Positions 46,735 to 55,122 of a stretch of DNA of 64,000 nt are shown piece by piece; within the stretch, counting starts at the first letter, position 1; each line of letters begins with the position of its first letter. A model generated the notes under the pieces. It did not search any database and was not told the origin of the DNA. It worked only from the letters and a program-made list of their open reading frames with translations. Position numbers and translations under genes: made by a program. This stretch comes from Oscillibacter sp. (GTDB lineage Bacteria; Bacillota; Clostridia; Oscillospirales; Oscillospiraceae), in contig JAFXQV010000004.1 of NCBI GenBank assembly GCA_017526785.1, positions 1 to 64,000 of the forward strand. Reading direction: 5' to 3'.

Positions 46735-46869
46735 TTACATATATGCAACCTTGAATGTGTTTCTCCAGCGTGACGCCCAGACAATCCTTATAGGACTTGT
46801 CCTTGCTTCTCTCCGTCTGAACTGTTACACGCGTCAAGCGCAAGGGTCAAAAATTTTTTCGGAAAAGGC

Positions 46870-46898
46870 TTGACAAACACTCCCGTATCGTGTATAAT
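46870..46898 (+). promoter_or_regulatory. tRNA operon promoter
   Basis: TTGACA (46870-46875), 17-base spacer, consensus TATAAT (46893-46898). It drives the five-tRNA cluster. Confidence 0.9.
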
Positions 46899-46933
46899 CT
46901 CCCACGTTGCCGCACATGAGGCAAACCGATTCC

Positions 46934-47010
46934 GGGAGCATAGCTCAGCTGGTTAGAGCGCCTGCCTTACAAGCAGGAGGTCACTGGTTCGAGTCCAGTT
47001 GTTCCCACCA
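46934..47010 (+). tRNA. tRNA-Val (anticodon TAC)
   Basis: A full cloverleaf with encoded CCA. Acceptor GGGAGCA pairs with TGTTCCC, anticodon TAC is at 46978-46980 and GTTCGAGTC is the T arm. Confidence 0.97.
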
Positions 47011-47016
47011 TTACAC

Positions 47017-47093
47017 GGCCCGGTAGTTCAGTTGGTTAGAACGCTAGCCTGTCACGCTAGAGGTCGACGGTTCAAGTCCGTTCCGGGTCGCCA
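47017..47093 (+). tRNA. tRNA-Asp (anticodon GTC)
   Basis: Acceptor GGCCCGG pairs with CCGGGTC. Anticodon GTC is at 47051-47053, and CCA is encoded. Confidence 0.97.
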
Positions 47094-47149
47094 CTTTTGG
47101 AATCGGTTTCGGTATCTGGGCGGGATTTCGTCGGAGAATATAGAAATTC

Positions 47150-47225
<76 letters not shown>

Positions 47226-47228
47226 CAT

Positions 47229-47304
47229 GCGGGCATAGCTCATCTGGTAGAGCGCCACCTTGCCAAGGTGGAGGTAGCGAGTTCGAGCCTCGTTGCCCGC
47301 TCCA
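47229..47304 (+). tRNA. tRNA-Gly (anticodon GCC)
   Basis: Acceptor GCGGGCA pairs with TGCCCGC. Anticodon GCC is at 47272-47274, and CCA is encoded. Confidence 0.97.
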
Positions 47305-47322
47305 TTTTTTTATCCGCCACCC

Positions 47323-47397
47323 GGTGACATAGCCAAGTGGTAAGGCAAGGGTCTGCAAAACCCTGATTCCCCGGTTCAAATCCGGGTGTCACCTCCA
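47323..47397 (+). tRNA. tRNA-Cys (anticodon GCA)
   Basis: Acceptor GGTGACA pairs with TGTCACC. Anticodon GCA is at 47355-47357, and CCA is encoded. It is the tRNA read by the cysE T-box specifier, and the last tRNA before the accessory genes. Confidence 0.97.
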
Positions 47398-47402
47398 AAA
47401 CA

Positions 47403-47438
47403 AAAGCCTCCGGAACCCGAACGGGTTTCGGAGGCTTT
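47403..47438 (+). terminator. Terminator of the tRNA operon
   Basis: A 16-bp stem with one G-T pair (47403-47418 with 47423-47438), loop GAAC, ending TTTCCC. Confidence 0.85.
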
Positions 47439-47510
47439 CCCGTTGCGCGGAAGGCTTGCATTTCTCTTTCCGAATATGATATACTACCGGATAAAGAGAG
47501 GTGCAGGGGA

Positions 47511-48788
47511 ATGAAATTGACGAAACTCCATTTTACAAACTTCAAGTCACTCCGCGACGTGTCGTTTGAGCCGGGGCGCGTGAACGTGTTCATTGGTGCG
47601 AATGGTTCGGGGAAAACCGCGCTTCTGGAAGCGCTGGGGCTTTGCACCGCCGCCATGTCCGGCGCGGTAAACGAAGACCGCTTCCAGCGCCGCGGAATCC
47701 GTCTCAGTGTTCCGGAATTGTACCGTTCAAGTTTTGTTGATGATAAACCGGAGCGAACGATGTCTTTTGCCTTGGACTGGGTGGAGAACGAAGGCGAGAA
47801 CACGGCAAAATTTTCGTGCCGTGCCGGACTTGGGCCGTATCGCATAACCGCACGCGGACACTCAAAAAAGACGGCGGAAAAACGGACTCCCGACCTTGCC
47901 CCCAAACCCGTTTGGCGTTGGCTCACAAATCAGTTTATCTATAAAAAAGACGGCGACACGCTCTTTGACCGGGGACTGCCCCCCTCGATAACGCCTTTAG
48001 ACATGTATTTCCTGTCTGGTTTCTCGAATGACATATTCGCACAGCACGCCGGAGACAGTGGTATTGACGCCTATGAAAAGTTCAGACAATATATAGCCTC
48101 GTATGGCATTTATCAGCCGACGACGCCCGTTTTGCGCGGCACGATTCCCGACCCGAACCAGACCGAACCCGTCGGACTGAACGGCGGACGGCTGGCAGAG
48201 GCCATGAAAGAGTTAATACGGACAGATGAAGAGGGCGATTCGTACTTTGGCAGTCTGTATATGGACGACGTTCTGGAGATGATTGACTGGCTGCAAAGCG
48301 TCAAAATCACGGAACCCAAGAAAAGCACCCTGAACGCCAACATTCCCACCACCCGGAATGTCATCGAGTTTCAAGACCGCTATATGAAATCAACCGCCCG
48401 GTTTACTGCCTACGACGCAAGCGAAGGCGCGCTGTATGTATTTTTCCTGCTGTCGCTGGCCATGCACCCGGACGCGCCGCCGGTGTTCGCCGTGGACAAT
48501 TTCGACCAAGCCCTGAATCCCCGCCTTGCCAGACACCTGACGGAGACTTTCTGCGAACTGATTCTGGAACAGAAAAAGCAAGTCTTTCTGACGACGCACA
48601 ATCCCCTTGTGCTGGACGGGCTGGATTTGAGTAACGACGACATCCGCCTCTTTACCGTCGAACGCGATTCTGAAAGCGGGAAAACGAACGTGAAGCGGGT
48701 GGAACTGACCACGAATTTGCTCAAACAGGAACAACCCGCGTCGCGGCTCTGGGTGAATGGCCTTTTGGGAGGTGTCCCCCTCCTATGA
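47511..48788 (+). CDS. AAA family ATPase (OLD/AAA_21-like), candidate defence protein
   Basis: The 425-residue ABC/SMC-type ATPase has Walker A GANGSGKT (29-36), a signature-like ASEGALYV (303-310), a Walker B region VFAVDNFDQALNP (325-337) and the switch TTHNP (361-365). The Walker B carries Asn where the catalytic Glu usually follows the Asp. The middle part (about 100-290) is unique. It overlaps the next gene by 4 bases (ATGA), which makes a two-gene module. By analogy with OLD, Gabija and PARIS, an ATPase with a TOPRIM-like partner suggests anti-phage defence. It lies 110 bp after a tRNA cluster, a common integration site. RBS AGAGAGGTGCAGGGGA. Confidence 0.82.
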   Translation: MKLTKLHFTNFKSLRDVSFEPGRVNVFIGANGSGKTALLEALGLCTAAMSGAVNEDRFQRRGIRLSVPELYRSSFVDDKPERTMSFALDWVENEGENTAKFSCRAGLGPYRITARGHSKKTAEKRTPDLAPKPVWRWLTNQFIYKKDGDTLFDRGLPPSITPLDMYFLSGFSNDIFAQHAGDSGIDAYEKFRQYIASYGIYQPTTPVLRGTIPDPNQTEPVGLNGGRLAEAMKELIRTDEEGDSYFGSLYMDDVLEMIDWLQSVKITEPKKSTLNANIPTTRNVIEFQDRYMKSTARFTAYDASEGALYVFFLLSLAMHPDAPPVFAVDNFDQALNPRLARHLTETFCELILEQKKQVFLTTHNPLVLDGLDLSNDDIRLFTVERDSESGKTNVKRVELTTNLLKQEQPASRLWVNGLLGGVPLL

Positions 48789-49606
48789 GCGAAGAAAACC
48801 CAAAAAATTTGTCAATCGGCATTGTCTACGAGGGGAATACCGATTACTTGATTTTGAATGGCATCGTTCGTCACATTATCGGCTGCAGAGACTGCCTTCC
48901 CCTTCAGCCGAGCCATGACCTCAAAAAGAGTCTCTATAGACCGGGCTGGAAAGGTGTCCTCCGATGGTGCCAAGCCCACGGTTCACCAGACAGCGCTTTG
49001 GACTGGAACAACGATGGACAATTTCTTGTCGTGGACAGGGTTAAAGTGGATTTGCTGATTATCCATTTGGACGGGGATGTCTCCCGCAATGAGGATAACA
49101 GGATTGTGCATTGCATGTCCGGCTGTCCGTCCGCCCGGAATTGTCAGCACTACGGGCAAAAGACGGTGAATCCATTAAGTTGCGACACCAAAACATGCCC
49201 TGTGAAAATTCCCTGTCCGGAACACGCGCCGAATCCCGACGGGTATACCTCCCACCTCTCCCGGTTGATTCTCGATTTGCTGAAAGCCCCGAAAGCGGCG
49301 TCCGACAGGATTTGCCCCGTGATTATCTGCGACAGCATGGAAGCGTGGATTATCTCCGCGTATGACAAGACGCCCAACCCGGAAGCGATTCTAAATCCCT
49401 ATGAGACAGTTATCGCGAAATCAAAGGCGTACCACGGTTTGAGAATCCATAGAAAAGGAAACAAAAAAGATGTCACGGTTTATCGGGAGTTCCTGAAAAC
49501 CCTGAAAGCAAACTGGGAGCATGTCAAGACACAATGCCCGTCCGCGCAGAGATTCGAGGACAGCGTTTGTCATGCGCTTCAAATCGCACCCGCAAAAAGC
49601 CCTTGA
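48785..49606 (+). CDS. TOPRIM/DUF4276-like protein with Cys cluster
   Basis: This 273-residue protein has features of DUF4276/TOPRIM-like nucleases: E16 in VYEGNTDYLIL, D96 and D98 in LLIIHLDGDVS, and E186 in CDSMEAWIISAYD. A cysteine-rich insert (C110, C114, C120, C133, C138, C144, with H122 and H147) lies between the DxD and the last Glu and could bind zinc. Assignment rests on motif order only. The start overlaps the ATPase stop, so the products are probably made together. The promoter of the next gene overlaps its stop. Confidence 0.72.
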   Translation: MSEENPKNLSIGIVYEGNTDYLILNGIVRHIIGCRDCLPLQPSHDLKKSLYRPGWKGVLRWCQAHGSPDSALDWNNDGQFLVVDRVKVDLLIIHLDGDVSRNEDNRIVHCMSGCPSARNCQHYGQKTVNPLSCDTKTCPVKIPCPEHAPNPDGYTSHLSRLILDLLKAPKAASDRICPVIICDSMEAWIISAYDKTPNPEAILNPYETVIAKSKAYHGLRIHRKGNKKDVTVYREFLKTLKANWEHVKTQCPSAQRFEDSVCHALQIAPAKSP

Positions 49607-49631
49607 CTTTTCCCGCCGCGCAAAATATACT
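49603..49631 (+). promoter_or_regulatory. Promoter of the large membrane protein gene
   Basis: TTGACT (49603-49608, overlapping the upstream stop codon), 17-base spacer, TATACT (49626-49631). Confidence 0.8.
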
Positions 49632-49676
49632 GGTTTCCGGCGAACCCGTATTTTTTCGGAGAAAGGGGCGTTTTGA

Positions 49677-51527
49677 GTGCCTTTTATCAATTTCAATTTC
49701 GGTGGGTCGTTCCCGCCCGACGGATTCGGCGGCGACTTCAACGGCGATTTCCCGCCGCCCCGGCCGCGTCCGCCGCGTCGACCCATCGGCAACGCCGCCA
49801 CGCGCACACTCATTAATCTGCTGGTGACACTAGTTGTCGGGCTTGTGTGGTTCTATCTCGAACTGCCCGCCATCAACCCGCACACGGGGGACTTTTATTT
49901 CTTCATCTTCCTGCTCTGCGCCACCTACTGCGCCAGCGCCGTTTTCACGACCGGGTTTCAGGGAGAGGGCGTCGGCGGCTATGTGCGGTTCGTCGCCAAA
50001 CAGTGCCGGATACCGTTTTTCACGGTTCTGCTTCTGTGCGCCGTGATTGCCGGGGGCATGTTGAGTTCGTGGGTGGTCATCCGCGCCGGAAGCTACAGCG
50101 CACTGCTCCCGATTCAGTCCGGCGACTTCGCGGCGGAGGTCGAGGAAATCAGTTACGACCAAATCCCCATGCTCGACGCCAACTCCGCCGCGTTACTCGG
50201 GAATCGGCGCTTGGGCGAACTCGCCGACATGGTGTCACAGTTCGAGATTCTGCCGTCCTACACGCAAATCAACTACCGGGGGCGTCCGGTACGCGTCACG
50301 TCGCTTGCCTACGGCGACATCTTCAAGTGGTTCAACAACCGCAAAAACGGCCTCCCGGCCTATATCGTCATTGACATGGTAACGCGGGAAGCCGAAGTCG
50401 TGCGGTTGAGTGAGGGCATGAAGTACACCACCGCCGAACATTTCGGGCGCAATCTCTACCGTTATCTGCGCTTCCACTACCCTACCATGATGTTTGACGC
50501 GCCGGTGCTGGAACTCGACGAGAACGGCGTGCCGTGGTGGGTCTGCTCGCGGATAATTAAGAGAATCGGCCTGTTCGGCGGCGTGGACATTCAGGGCGCG
50601 GTACTCGTGAACTCCATCACGGGCGAACACTCCTACATGGAGCAGGTGCCGGAATGGGTCGACAGGCTCTACTCCGCCGGAATCATCGTGCAGCAGTACG
50701 ACTTCTACGGGCGCTATCACAACGGGTTCCTGAACTCGCTTCTCGGACAGCGGGATGTCACCGTCACCACGGAGGGCTACAACTATATCGCAATCGCCGA
50801 CGACGTTTATATGTACACGGGCGTCACGTCCGTGACCTCCGACGAATCCAACATTGGCTTCATTCTCTCGAACCAGCGCACGAAAGAGACGCGTTTCTAC
50901 TCCATCGCGGGTGCCAAGGAGTATTCCGCCATGGACAGCGCCCAGAGCCAGATTCAGCAAATGCGTTACACGGCCACATTCCCGCTACTTTTGAACATTG
51001 CCAGCCAGCCCACGTATTTTATGGCGCTCAAAGGCGGCGACGGCCTTGTGAAAATGTACGCCATGGTCAATGTCCAGCAGTACGACATTGTCTCGACGGG
51101 TTCCACGGTCGCCGACTGCGAGAACAGTTACCGCCAGACACTGGCCAGCCGCGGCATTATCGACAAGACGCTTGCAAGCCCCATTGAGGCAGAACCCGTC
51201 GACGAGTACGAGGCGGTCGGCGTCATTACGGACATCCGGTCGTCGGTCATCGGCGGCGACACCCACTACTATGTAAAGCTGTCGGACGTTCCGGGGTATC
51301 TGGATTTCGACGCGGCGTCCGTGCCGACGGCGGTACTGCTGAACGTCGGCGACCGTATCCGCTACCGCTGTGAGGCGTTCGCGGGCGACGAACTGATTTC
51401 AGCGTCCGGGTTCGAGTACGACCCCGCCCCCGCAACGCCGACCCCCACCGCCACCGACACGGCACCGGAACCCGTCACCGACACGGCGGCACCTGTCCAA
51501 CCCGATACGGCAACCCCCGCGCAATAA
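49677..51527 (+). CDS. Large membrane-anchored protein of unknown function
   Basis: The 616-residue protein starts at GTG, with AAAGGGGCG upstream. A Gly/Phe/Pro-rich cytosolic head (about 1-40) is followed by three hydrophobic segments (about 45-62, 75-95, 112-135). The large extracytoplasmic domain is rich in Tyr, Val and Thr (for example YIAIADDVYMYTGVTSVTSDESNIGF), and the tail is Pro/Thr-rich (TPTPTATDTAPEPVTD). I do not recognise a family. It lies between the ATPase module and hsdS but has its own promoter, and its base composition resembles the core genes, so it need not belong to the defence genes. Confidence 0.75.
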   Translation: MPFINFNFGGSFPPDGFGGDFNGDFPPPRPRPPRRPIGNAATRTLINLLVTLVVGLVWFYLELPAINPHTGDFYFFIFLLCATYCASAVFTTGFQGEGVGGYVRFVAKQCRIPFFTVLLLCAVIAGGMLSSWVVIRAGSYSALLPIQSGDFAAEVEEISYDQIPMLDANSAALLGNRRLGELADMVSQFEILPSYTQINYRGRPVRVTSLAYGDIFKWFNNRKNGLPAYIVIDMVTREAEVVRLSEGMKYTTAEHFGRNLYRYLRFHYPTMMFDAPVLELDENGVPWWVCSRIIKRIGLFGGVDIQGAVLVNSITGEHSYMEQVPEWVDRLYSAGIIVQQYDFYGRYHNGFLNSLLGQRDVTVTTEGYNYIAIADDVYMYTGVTSVTSDESNIGFILSNQRTKETRFYSIAGAKEYSAMDSAQSQIQQMRYTATFPLLLNIASQPTYFMALKGGDGLVKMYAMVNVQQYDIVSTGSTVADCENSYRQTLASRGIIDKTLASPIEAEPVDEYEAVGVITDIRSSVIGGDTHYYVKLSDVPGYLDFDAASVPTAVLLNVGDRIRYRCEAFAGDELISASGFEYDPAPATPTPTATDTAPEPVTDTAAPVQPDTATPAQ

Positions 51528-51534
51528 CTGTAAC

Positions 51535-51563
51535 GCCCTCCCCCGCACGACACGGGGGAGGGC
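51535..51563 (+). terminator. GC-rich hairpin after the membrane protein gene
   Basis: A perfect 11-bp stem GCCCTCCCCCG (51535-51545) with 51553-51563. It is followed by AACGCC, so a weak terminator. The arms match those at 39098-39125. Confidence 0.6.
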
Positions 51564-51587
51564 AACGCCGAAATGTGAGGTGCCGCA

Positions 51588-52742
51588 ATGAGAGTAAAGT
51601 TATCGGACATTTTTGACCTACAAATGGGGAAAACCCCGTCCAGAAACGAGCTTTCTTATTGGGGCGGAAATCACAAATGGGTTTCTATCGCCGACATCAG
51701 CGGCGCGGAAAAGTATATCCGCACCACAAAGGAATGTATCACCGACAGAGGCGTACAGGAAAGCGGCATAAAGGCCGTTCCAAAGGGAACTGTCATTATG
51801 AGTTTCAAGCTGTCCATCGGCCGGGCGGCGATTACGGCCGAAGATATGTTTACCAACGAGGCGATTATGGCCTTTATTGATAAACATGTTTTGGACATTG
51901 ACGCCAGTTATCTGTACTATCTGTTCAGCGGCACGGACTGGAGCGCCGGAACGAATAGGGCGGTATTGGGCTTGACGCTGAACAAGGCGGTTCTGTCCCA
52001 GAAAGAAATTGAGATTCCGCCGTTAGACGCGCAATTATCCGCCGTCAGAACACTGGATAAAATCAGCGGCCTGCTTGCCCTCCGTAAACGGCAACTTGTC
52101 AAACTGGATGAACTTGTTAAAGCCCGATTTGTGGAGTTGTTCGGCGACGTAGTTTGGAATAACCGAGACTGGCCTTTATACCAGTTTTCTAAAATCACAA
52201 CTTCCCGCCTTGGAAAAATGCTGGACGCAAAACAACAGACAGGAAACTATCAATACCCGTATTTAGCAAACTTTAATGTCCAATGGTTTCGATTTGATTT
52301 GGACAAATTGAACGAAATGGATTTCAGTAAAGAGGAACAAATCGAATTTTCACTAAGAGACGGCGATTTACTCGTTTGTGAGGGCGGGGAAATAGGCCGT
52401 TGCGCAGTATGGCACAATGAAACACAGCCTTGTTATTTTCAAAAAGCTATTCATAGGGTACGATGTAACAAAAACTATATCATACCTGACTATTTAGCAT
52501 GGTGGTTTAAGTATAACTGTGACCACGGCGGATTTGCTTCCATTGAAGGAGCCAAAGCAACAATATCGCATTTACCCGGCGCGAAATTAAAAGTGTTGAA
52601 TGTGGCAGTTCCCCCGCTTGACTTACAAGAACGCTTTGCGGCGTTTGTGGAACAGAGCGACAAATCAAAACTTGCGATTCAAAACAGCGTCGACAAACTG
52701 GAAACGCTGAAAGCCGCGTGCATGCAGGCATATTTCGGGTGA
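51588..52742 (+). CDS. hsdS: Type I restriction-modification specificity subunit (orphan)
   Basis: The 384-residue HsdS has two target-recognition domains separated by conserved helical spacers: TRD1 starts RVKLSDIFDLQMGKTPSRNEL, spacer 1 is around IPPLDAQLSAVRTLDKISGLLALRKRQL, TRD2 starts WPLYQFSKITTSR, and the final helix is PPLDLQERFAAFVEQ. HsdS selects the DNA site for the methylase and nuclease. No hsdM or hsdR is next to it. It starts after the GC-rich hairpin with GAGG upstream, and a convergent hairpin separates it from the opp operon. Confidence 0.92.
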   Translation: MRVKLSDIFDLQMGKTPSRNELSYWGGNHKWVSIADISGAEKYIRTTKECITDRGVQESGIKAVPKGTVIMSFKLSIGRAAITAEDMFTNEAIMAFIDKHVLDIDASYLYYLFSGTDWSAGTNRAVLGLTLNKAVLSQKEIEIPPLDAQLSAVRTLDKISGLLALRKRQLVKLDELVKARFVELFGDVVWNNRDWPLYQFSKITTSRLGKMLDAKQQTGNYQYPYLANFNVQWFRFDLDKLNEMDFSKEEQIEFSLRDGDLLVCEGGEIGRCAVWHNETQPCYFQKAIHRVRCNKNYIIPDYLAWWFKYNCDHGGFASIEGAKATISHLPGAKLKVLNVAVPPLDLQERFAAFVEQSDKSKLAIQNSVDKLETLKAACMQAYFG

Positions 52743-52751
52743 CAATAGTAA

Positions 52752-52781
52752 GCCGGACAAGGAAACGGTTCCCTGTCCGGC
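52752..52781. terminator. Bidirectional terminator between hsdS and the opp operon
   Basis: A stem GCCGGACA (52752-52759) with TGTCCGGC (52774-52781), extended by GGAA/TTCC after one mismatch. Convergent genes end on both sides. Confidence 0.7.
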
Positions 52782-52787
52782 CTGTTG

Positions 52788-53522
52788 TTACTCTGCGGCG
52801 GCCAGCAATTCGCGGGTGTAGGCGTGGCGCGGACGCGCGAACACGTCCGCCACCGTCCCCTGTTCGACGACGCGCCCCTGTTTCATCACAAGAACCCGGT
52901 CACAGAGTTGGTACACCACGTTCAGGTCATGCGAGATGAACAGGAAACTCAATCCCAATTCCTCCCGCAAGGACTTCAAGAGCGCCAATATCTGCGCCTG
53001 CATCGTGACATCAAGCGCGGACACAGGTTCGTCGGCAATCAGGAAGCGCGGACGCCGCAACAGCGCCGCCGCGATACAAACCCGCTGGCGCTGTCCGCCC
53101 GACAACTCCGACGGCTTCGCGTACAGGCACTCGTCGGGCAGTCCGACGCGCGAGAGCATTTCGCGGACAAGCCGCCGCCGTTCGGGAATGTCCCGCACGC
53201 CGTCGAGCCGCAACGGCTCTTCGAGTATCCACGATACCGGGTACGCCGGGTTCAGGGAGCTGTAGGGGTCTTGGAAAATCATCTGCGGGTATTCGGTACG
53301 CTGTACGACTTCGCCCCGTTCGGGCTTGACCATGCCCAGTATCACGCGGGCAAGCGTCGACTTCCCGGTACCCGATTCCCCCACGAGGCCTAATATCTCG
53401 TTCCGGTACACGTCAAAGGACACGTCGTGCAGGACTTCGTGAAACGTACGCCTCCCGAACAGTCCGCCCTCCCGGTACCCCGCGACAACGTTCCGGAGCG
53501 TCAAAACGGGTTCGCGTGTCAT
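52788..53522 (-). CDS. oppF: Oligopeptide ABC transporter ATP-binding protein (OppF/DppF-like)
   Basis: The 244-residue ATPase has Walker [18 protein letters not shown] signature, Walker B FLIADEP and switch SHDL. It is the last gene of a minus-strand operon and overlaps oppD by 4 bases. It lacks the long C-terminal extension of some OppF proteins. It powers uptake of di- or oligopeptides, or another SBP_bac_5 ligand such as nickel. Confidence 0.92.
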   Translation of the reverse strand: MTREPVLTLRNVVAGYREGGLFGRRTFHEVLHDVSFDVYRNEILGLVGESGTGKSTLARVILGMVKPERGEVVQRTEYPQMIFQDPYSSLNPAYPVSWILEEPLRLDGVRDIPERRRLVREMLSRVGLPDECLYAKPSELSGGQRQRVCIAAALLRRPRFLIADEPVSALDVTMQAQILALLKSLREELGLSFLFISHDLNVVYQLCDRVLVMKQGRVVEQGTVADVFARPRHAYTRELLAAAE

Positions 53523-54322
53523 GCGCTCTCCCTTCTGCCGTCCCGCGTGGGGATTGCGTCAATTAAACGGCGCGTGTAGGCGTGGCGCGGGTGCCTGAAT
53601 ACGCGTTCGGTGTCGCCCTCCTCCACAATCACGCCGTTTTGCATGACCGCCGCGCGGGCGCAGAGTTTCCGCACAACGCCCAAATTGTGCGAGATAAACA
53701 GCATGGAAACGCCGCTTTCGCGGTTGAGCTTCTTTAAGAGTTCCAGAATCTGCGCCTGTACCGTCACGTCAAGCGCGGTCGTGGGTTCGTCCAGCAGTAA
53801 CAGCGCCGGGCGAATCACCACCGCCGCCGCGATACAAGCCCGCTGCCGCATGCCCCCCGACAACTCGTGAGGCCAACTGTCATAAACGCGTTCCGGGTTC
53901 GGGAGTTCGACGGCCGCTAACGCGTCCAGCGCCATTTGACGCCGTTCCGCCTTCGACAAGTCTGTGTGCAAGAGCAGAGTTTCTTCGACTTGCGCCCCGA
54001 CTTTCATTAACGGGTCCATACAGCTCAGCGGGTCTTGGAACACGACGCCGATTGACCGCCCCTGTATGCCGCGCAAAACGCGGCGGTCAGCGTGGAGCAG
54101 TTCCACGCCGTCAAGCAGGATTGTCCCGGAGTAGTCGCAACGCTTCCGGGGGAGAAGTCCCGCGACACTCATCGCCGTGACGGTCTTGCCCGAACCCGAT
54201 TCGCCCACGAGTCCGACAATCTCCCCCCGTCCGATGGACAGCGACGCCCCCGCCACCGCGTCGCGGTCGCGGTTGCGGAACCGGACGCGCAAATCGTCGA
54301 TTTTCAACAGCGGCGCATTCAT
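53519..54322 (-). CDS. oppD: Oligopeptide ABC transporter ATP-binding protein (OppD/DppD-like)
   Basis: The 267-residue ATPase has Walker A GESGSGKT, a Q-loop in [11 protein letters not shown], the signature LSGGMRQR, Walker B LLLDEP and switch SHNL. ATG 54322 with GGAG 7 bases upstream is preferred; the longer frame to 54418 lies inside oppC. It overlaps oppC by 4 bases and oppF by 4. Confidence 0.92.
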   Translation of the reverse strand: MNAPLLKIDDLRVRFRNRDRDAVAGASLSIGRGEIVGLVGESGSGKTVTAMSVAGLLPRKRCDYSGTILLDGVELLHADRRVLRGIQGRSIGVVFQDPLSCMDPLMKVGAQVEETLLLHTDLSKAERRQMALDALAAVELPNPERVYDSWPHELSGGMRQRACIAAAVVIRPALLLLDEPTTALDVTVQAQILELLKKLNRESGVSMLFISHNLGVVRKLCARAAVMQNGVIVEEGDTERVFRHPRHAYTRRLIDAIPTRDGRRESA

Positions 54323-55122
54323 AAAGTTTCTCCTTCCCGGGCGCGCAGTCCCTCCCCGATAAGCCCCACGCCGAAGAGGAACAGTATCATGACGCCGCCC
54401 GTCGTCAGCGCGTACCACGGGGCGCGGCCGAATACGCTTTGCGCCTCCGAGAGCATGTAGCCCAAGGACGCGTCCGGCGGCGTCACGCCGATTCCAAGGT
54501 AACTCATGGACGCCTCCGCCAAGACGGCGTTGTTAAAGCCGATTGTCAGGGCGCTGAGCAGTACGGGCGTCGTGTTCGGCAGGATGTGGACAAGCATTAT
54601 CCGGGCGTGGGACGCGCCCATCAGGCGCACACTCTTTACATAGTTGATTTCCCGCGCCTCCGCGAACGCGGCACGCGTCACGCGGGCGAAACTGGGGATA
54701 AAGACCAGTCCGAGCGACAGCACGAGATTGACGGGCTTGCCGGGGCCGAGCAGGCTAATCACGACCAGCGCGAGCAAGATACTGGGGAACGCCGTCAGGG
54801 CGTCGCCGATGCGGATTAAAATTTCGTCGGCGAGGCCGCCGAAATAGCCCGTGACCGCGCCGAGTACGATTCCGCCCGACGCGCCGATAACGATTGTGGA
54901 CAGCGCAATCACAAACGACGTTCCCGCGCCCTCTATGACGCGCGAGAAGATGTCGCGCCCGAAATTGTCGGTTCCGAAGATGTGCGCGGCGCACGGCGGG
55001 AGAAATTTGTCCGCGCTCATGGCGGCGCTGTCGTAGGGCGTCCAGAAGAAGCCCGCGAGCGTCACCGCCGCGAGAAAGCCGGTCAGAACCAGTCCGGCGC
55101 AAAGATAATAATTCCGTTTCAT
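54319..55122 (-). CDS. oppC: Oligopeptide ABC transporter permease (OppC/DppC-like)
   Basis: The 267-residue permease has an N-terminal segment with FGTDNFGRDIFSRVIEG, typical of OppC/DppC, and the EAA-type cytosolic loop AREINYVKSVRLMGASHARIMLVHILPN. About six membrane segments are seen. Its ATG overlaps the stop of the inserted acyltransferase (ATGA), so its translation depends on that gene. Confidence 0.92.
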   Translation of the reverse strand: MKRNYYLCAGLVLTGFLAAVTLAGFFWTPYDSAAMSADKFLPPCAAHIFGTDNFGRDIFSRVIEGAGTSFVIALSTIVIGASGGIVLGAVTGYFGGLADEILIRIGDALTAFPSILLALVVISLLGPGKPVNLVLSLGLVFIPSFARVTRAAFAEAREINYVKSVRLMGASHARIMLVHILPNTTPVLLSALTIGFNNAVLAEASMSYLGIGVTPPDASLGYMLSEAQSVFGRAPWYALTTGGVMILFLFGVGLIGEGLRAREGETL

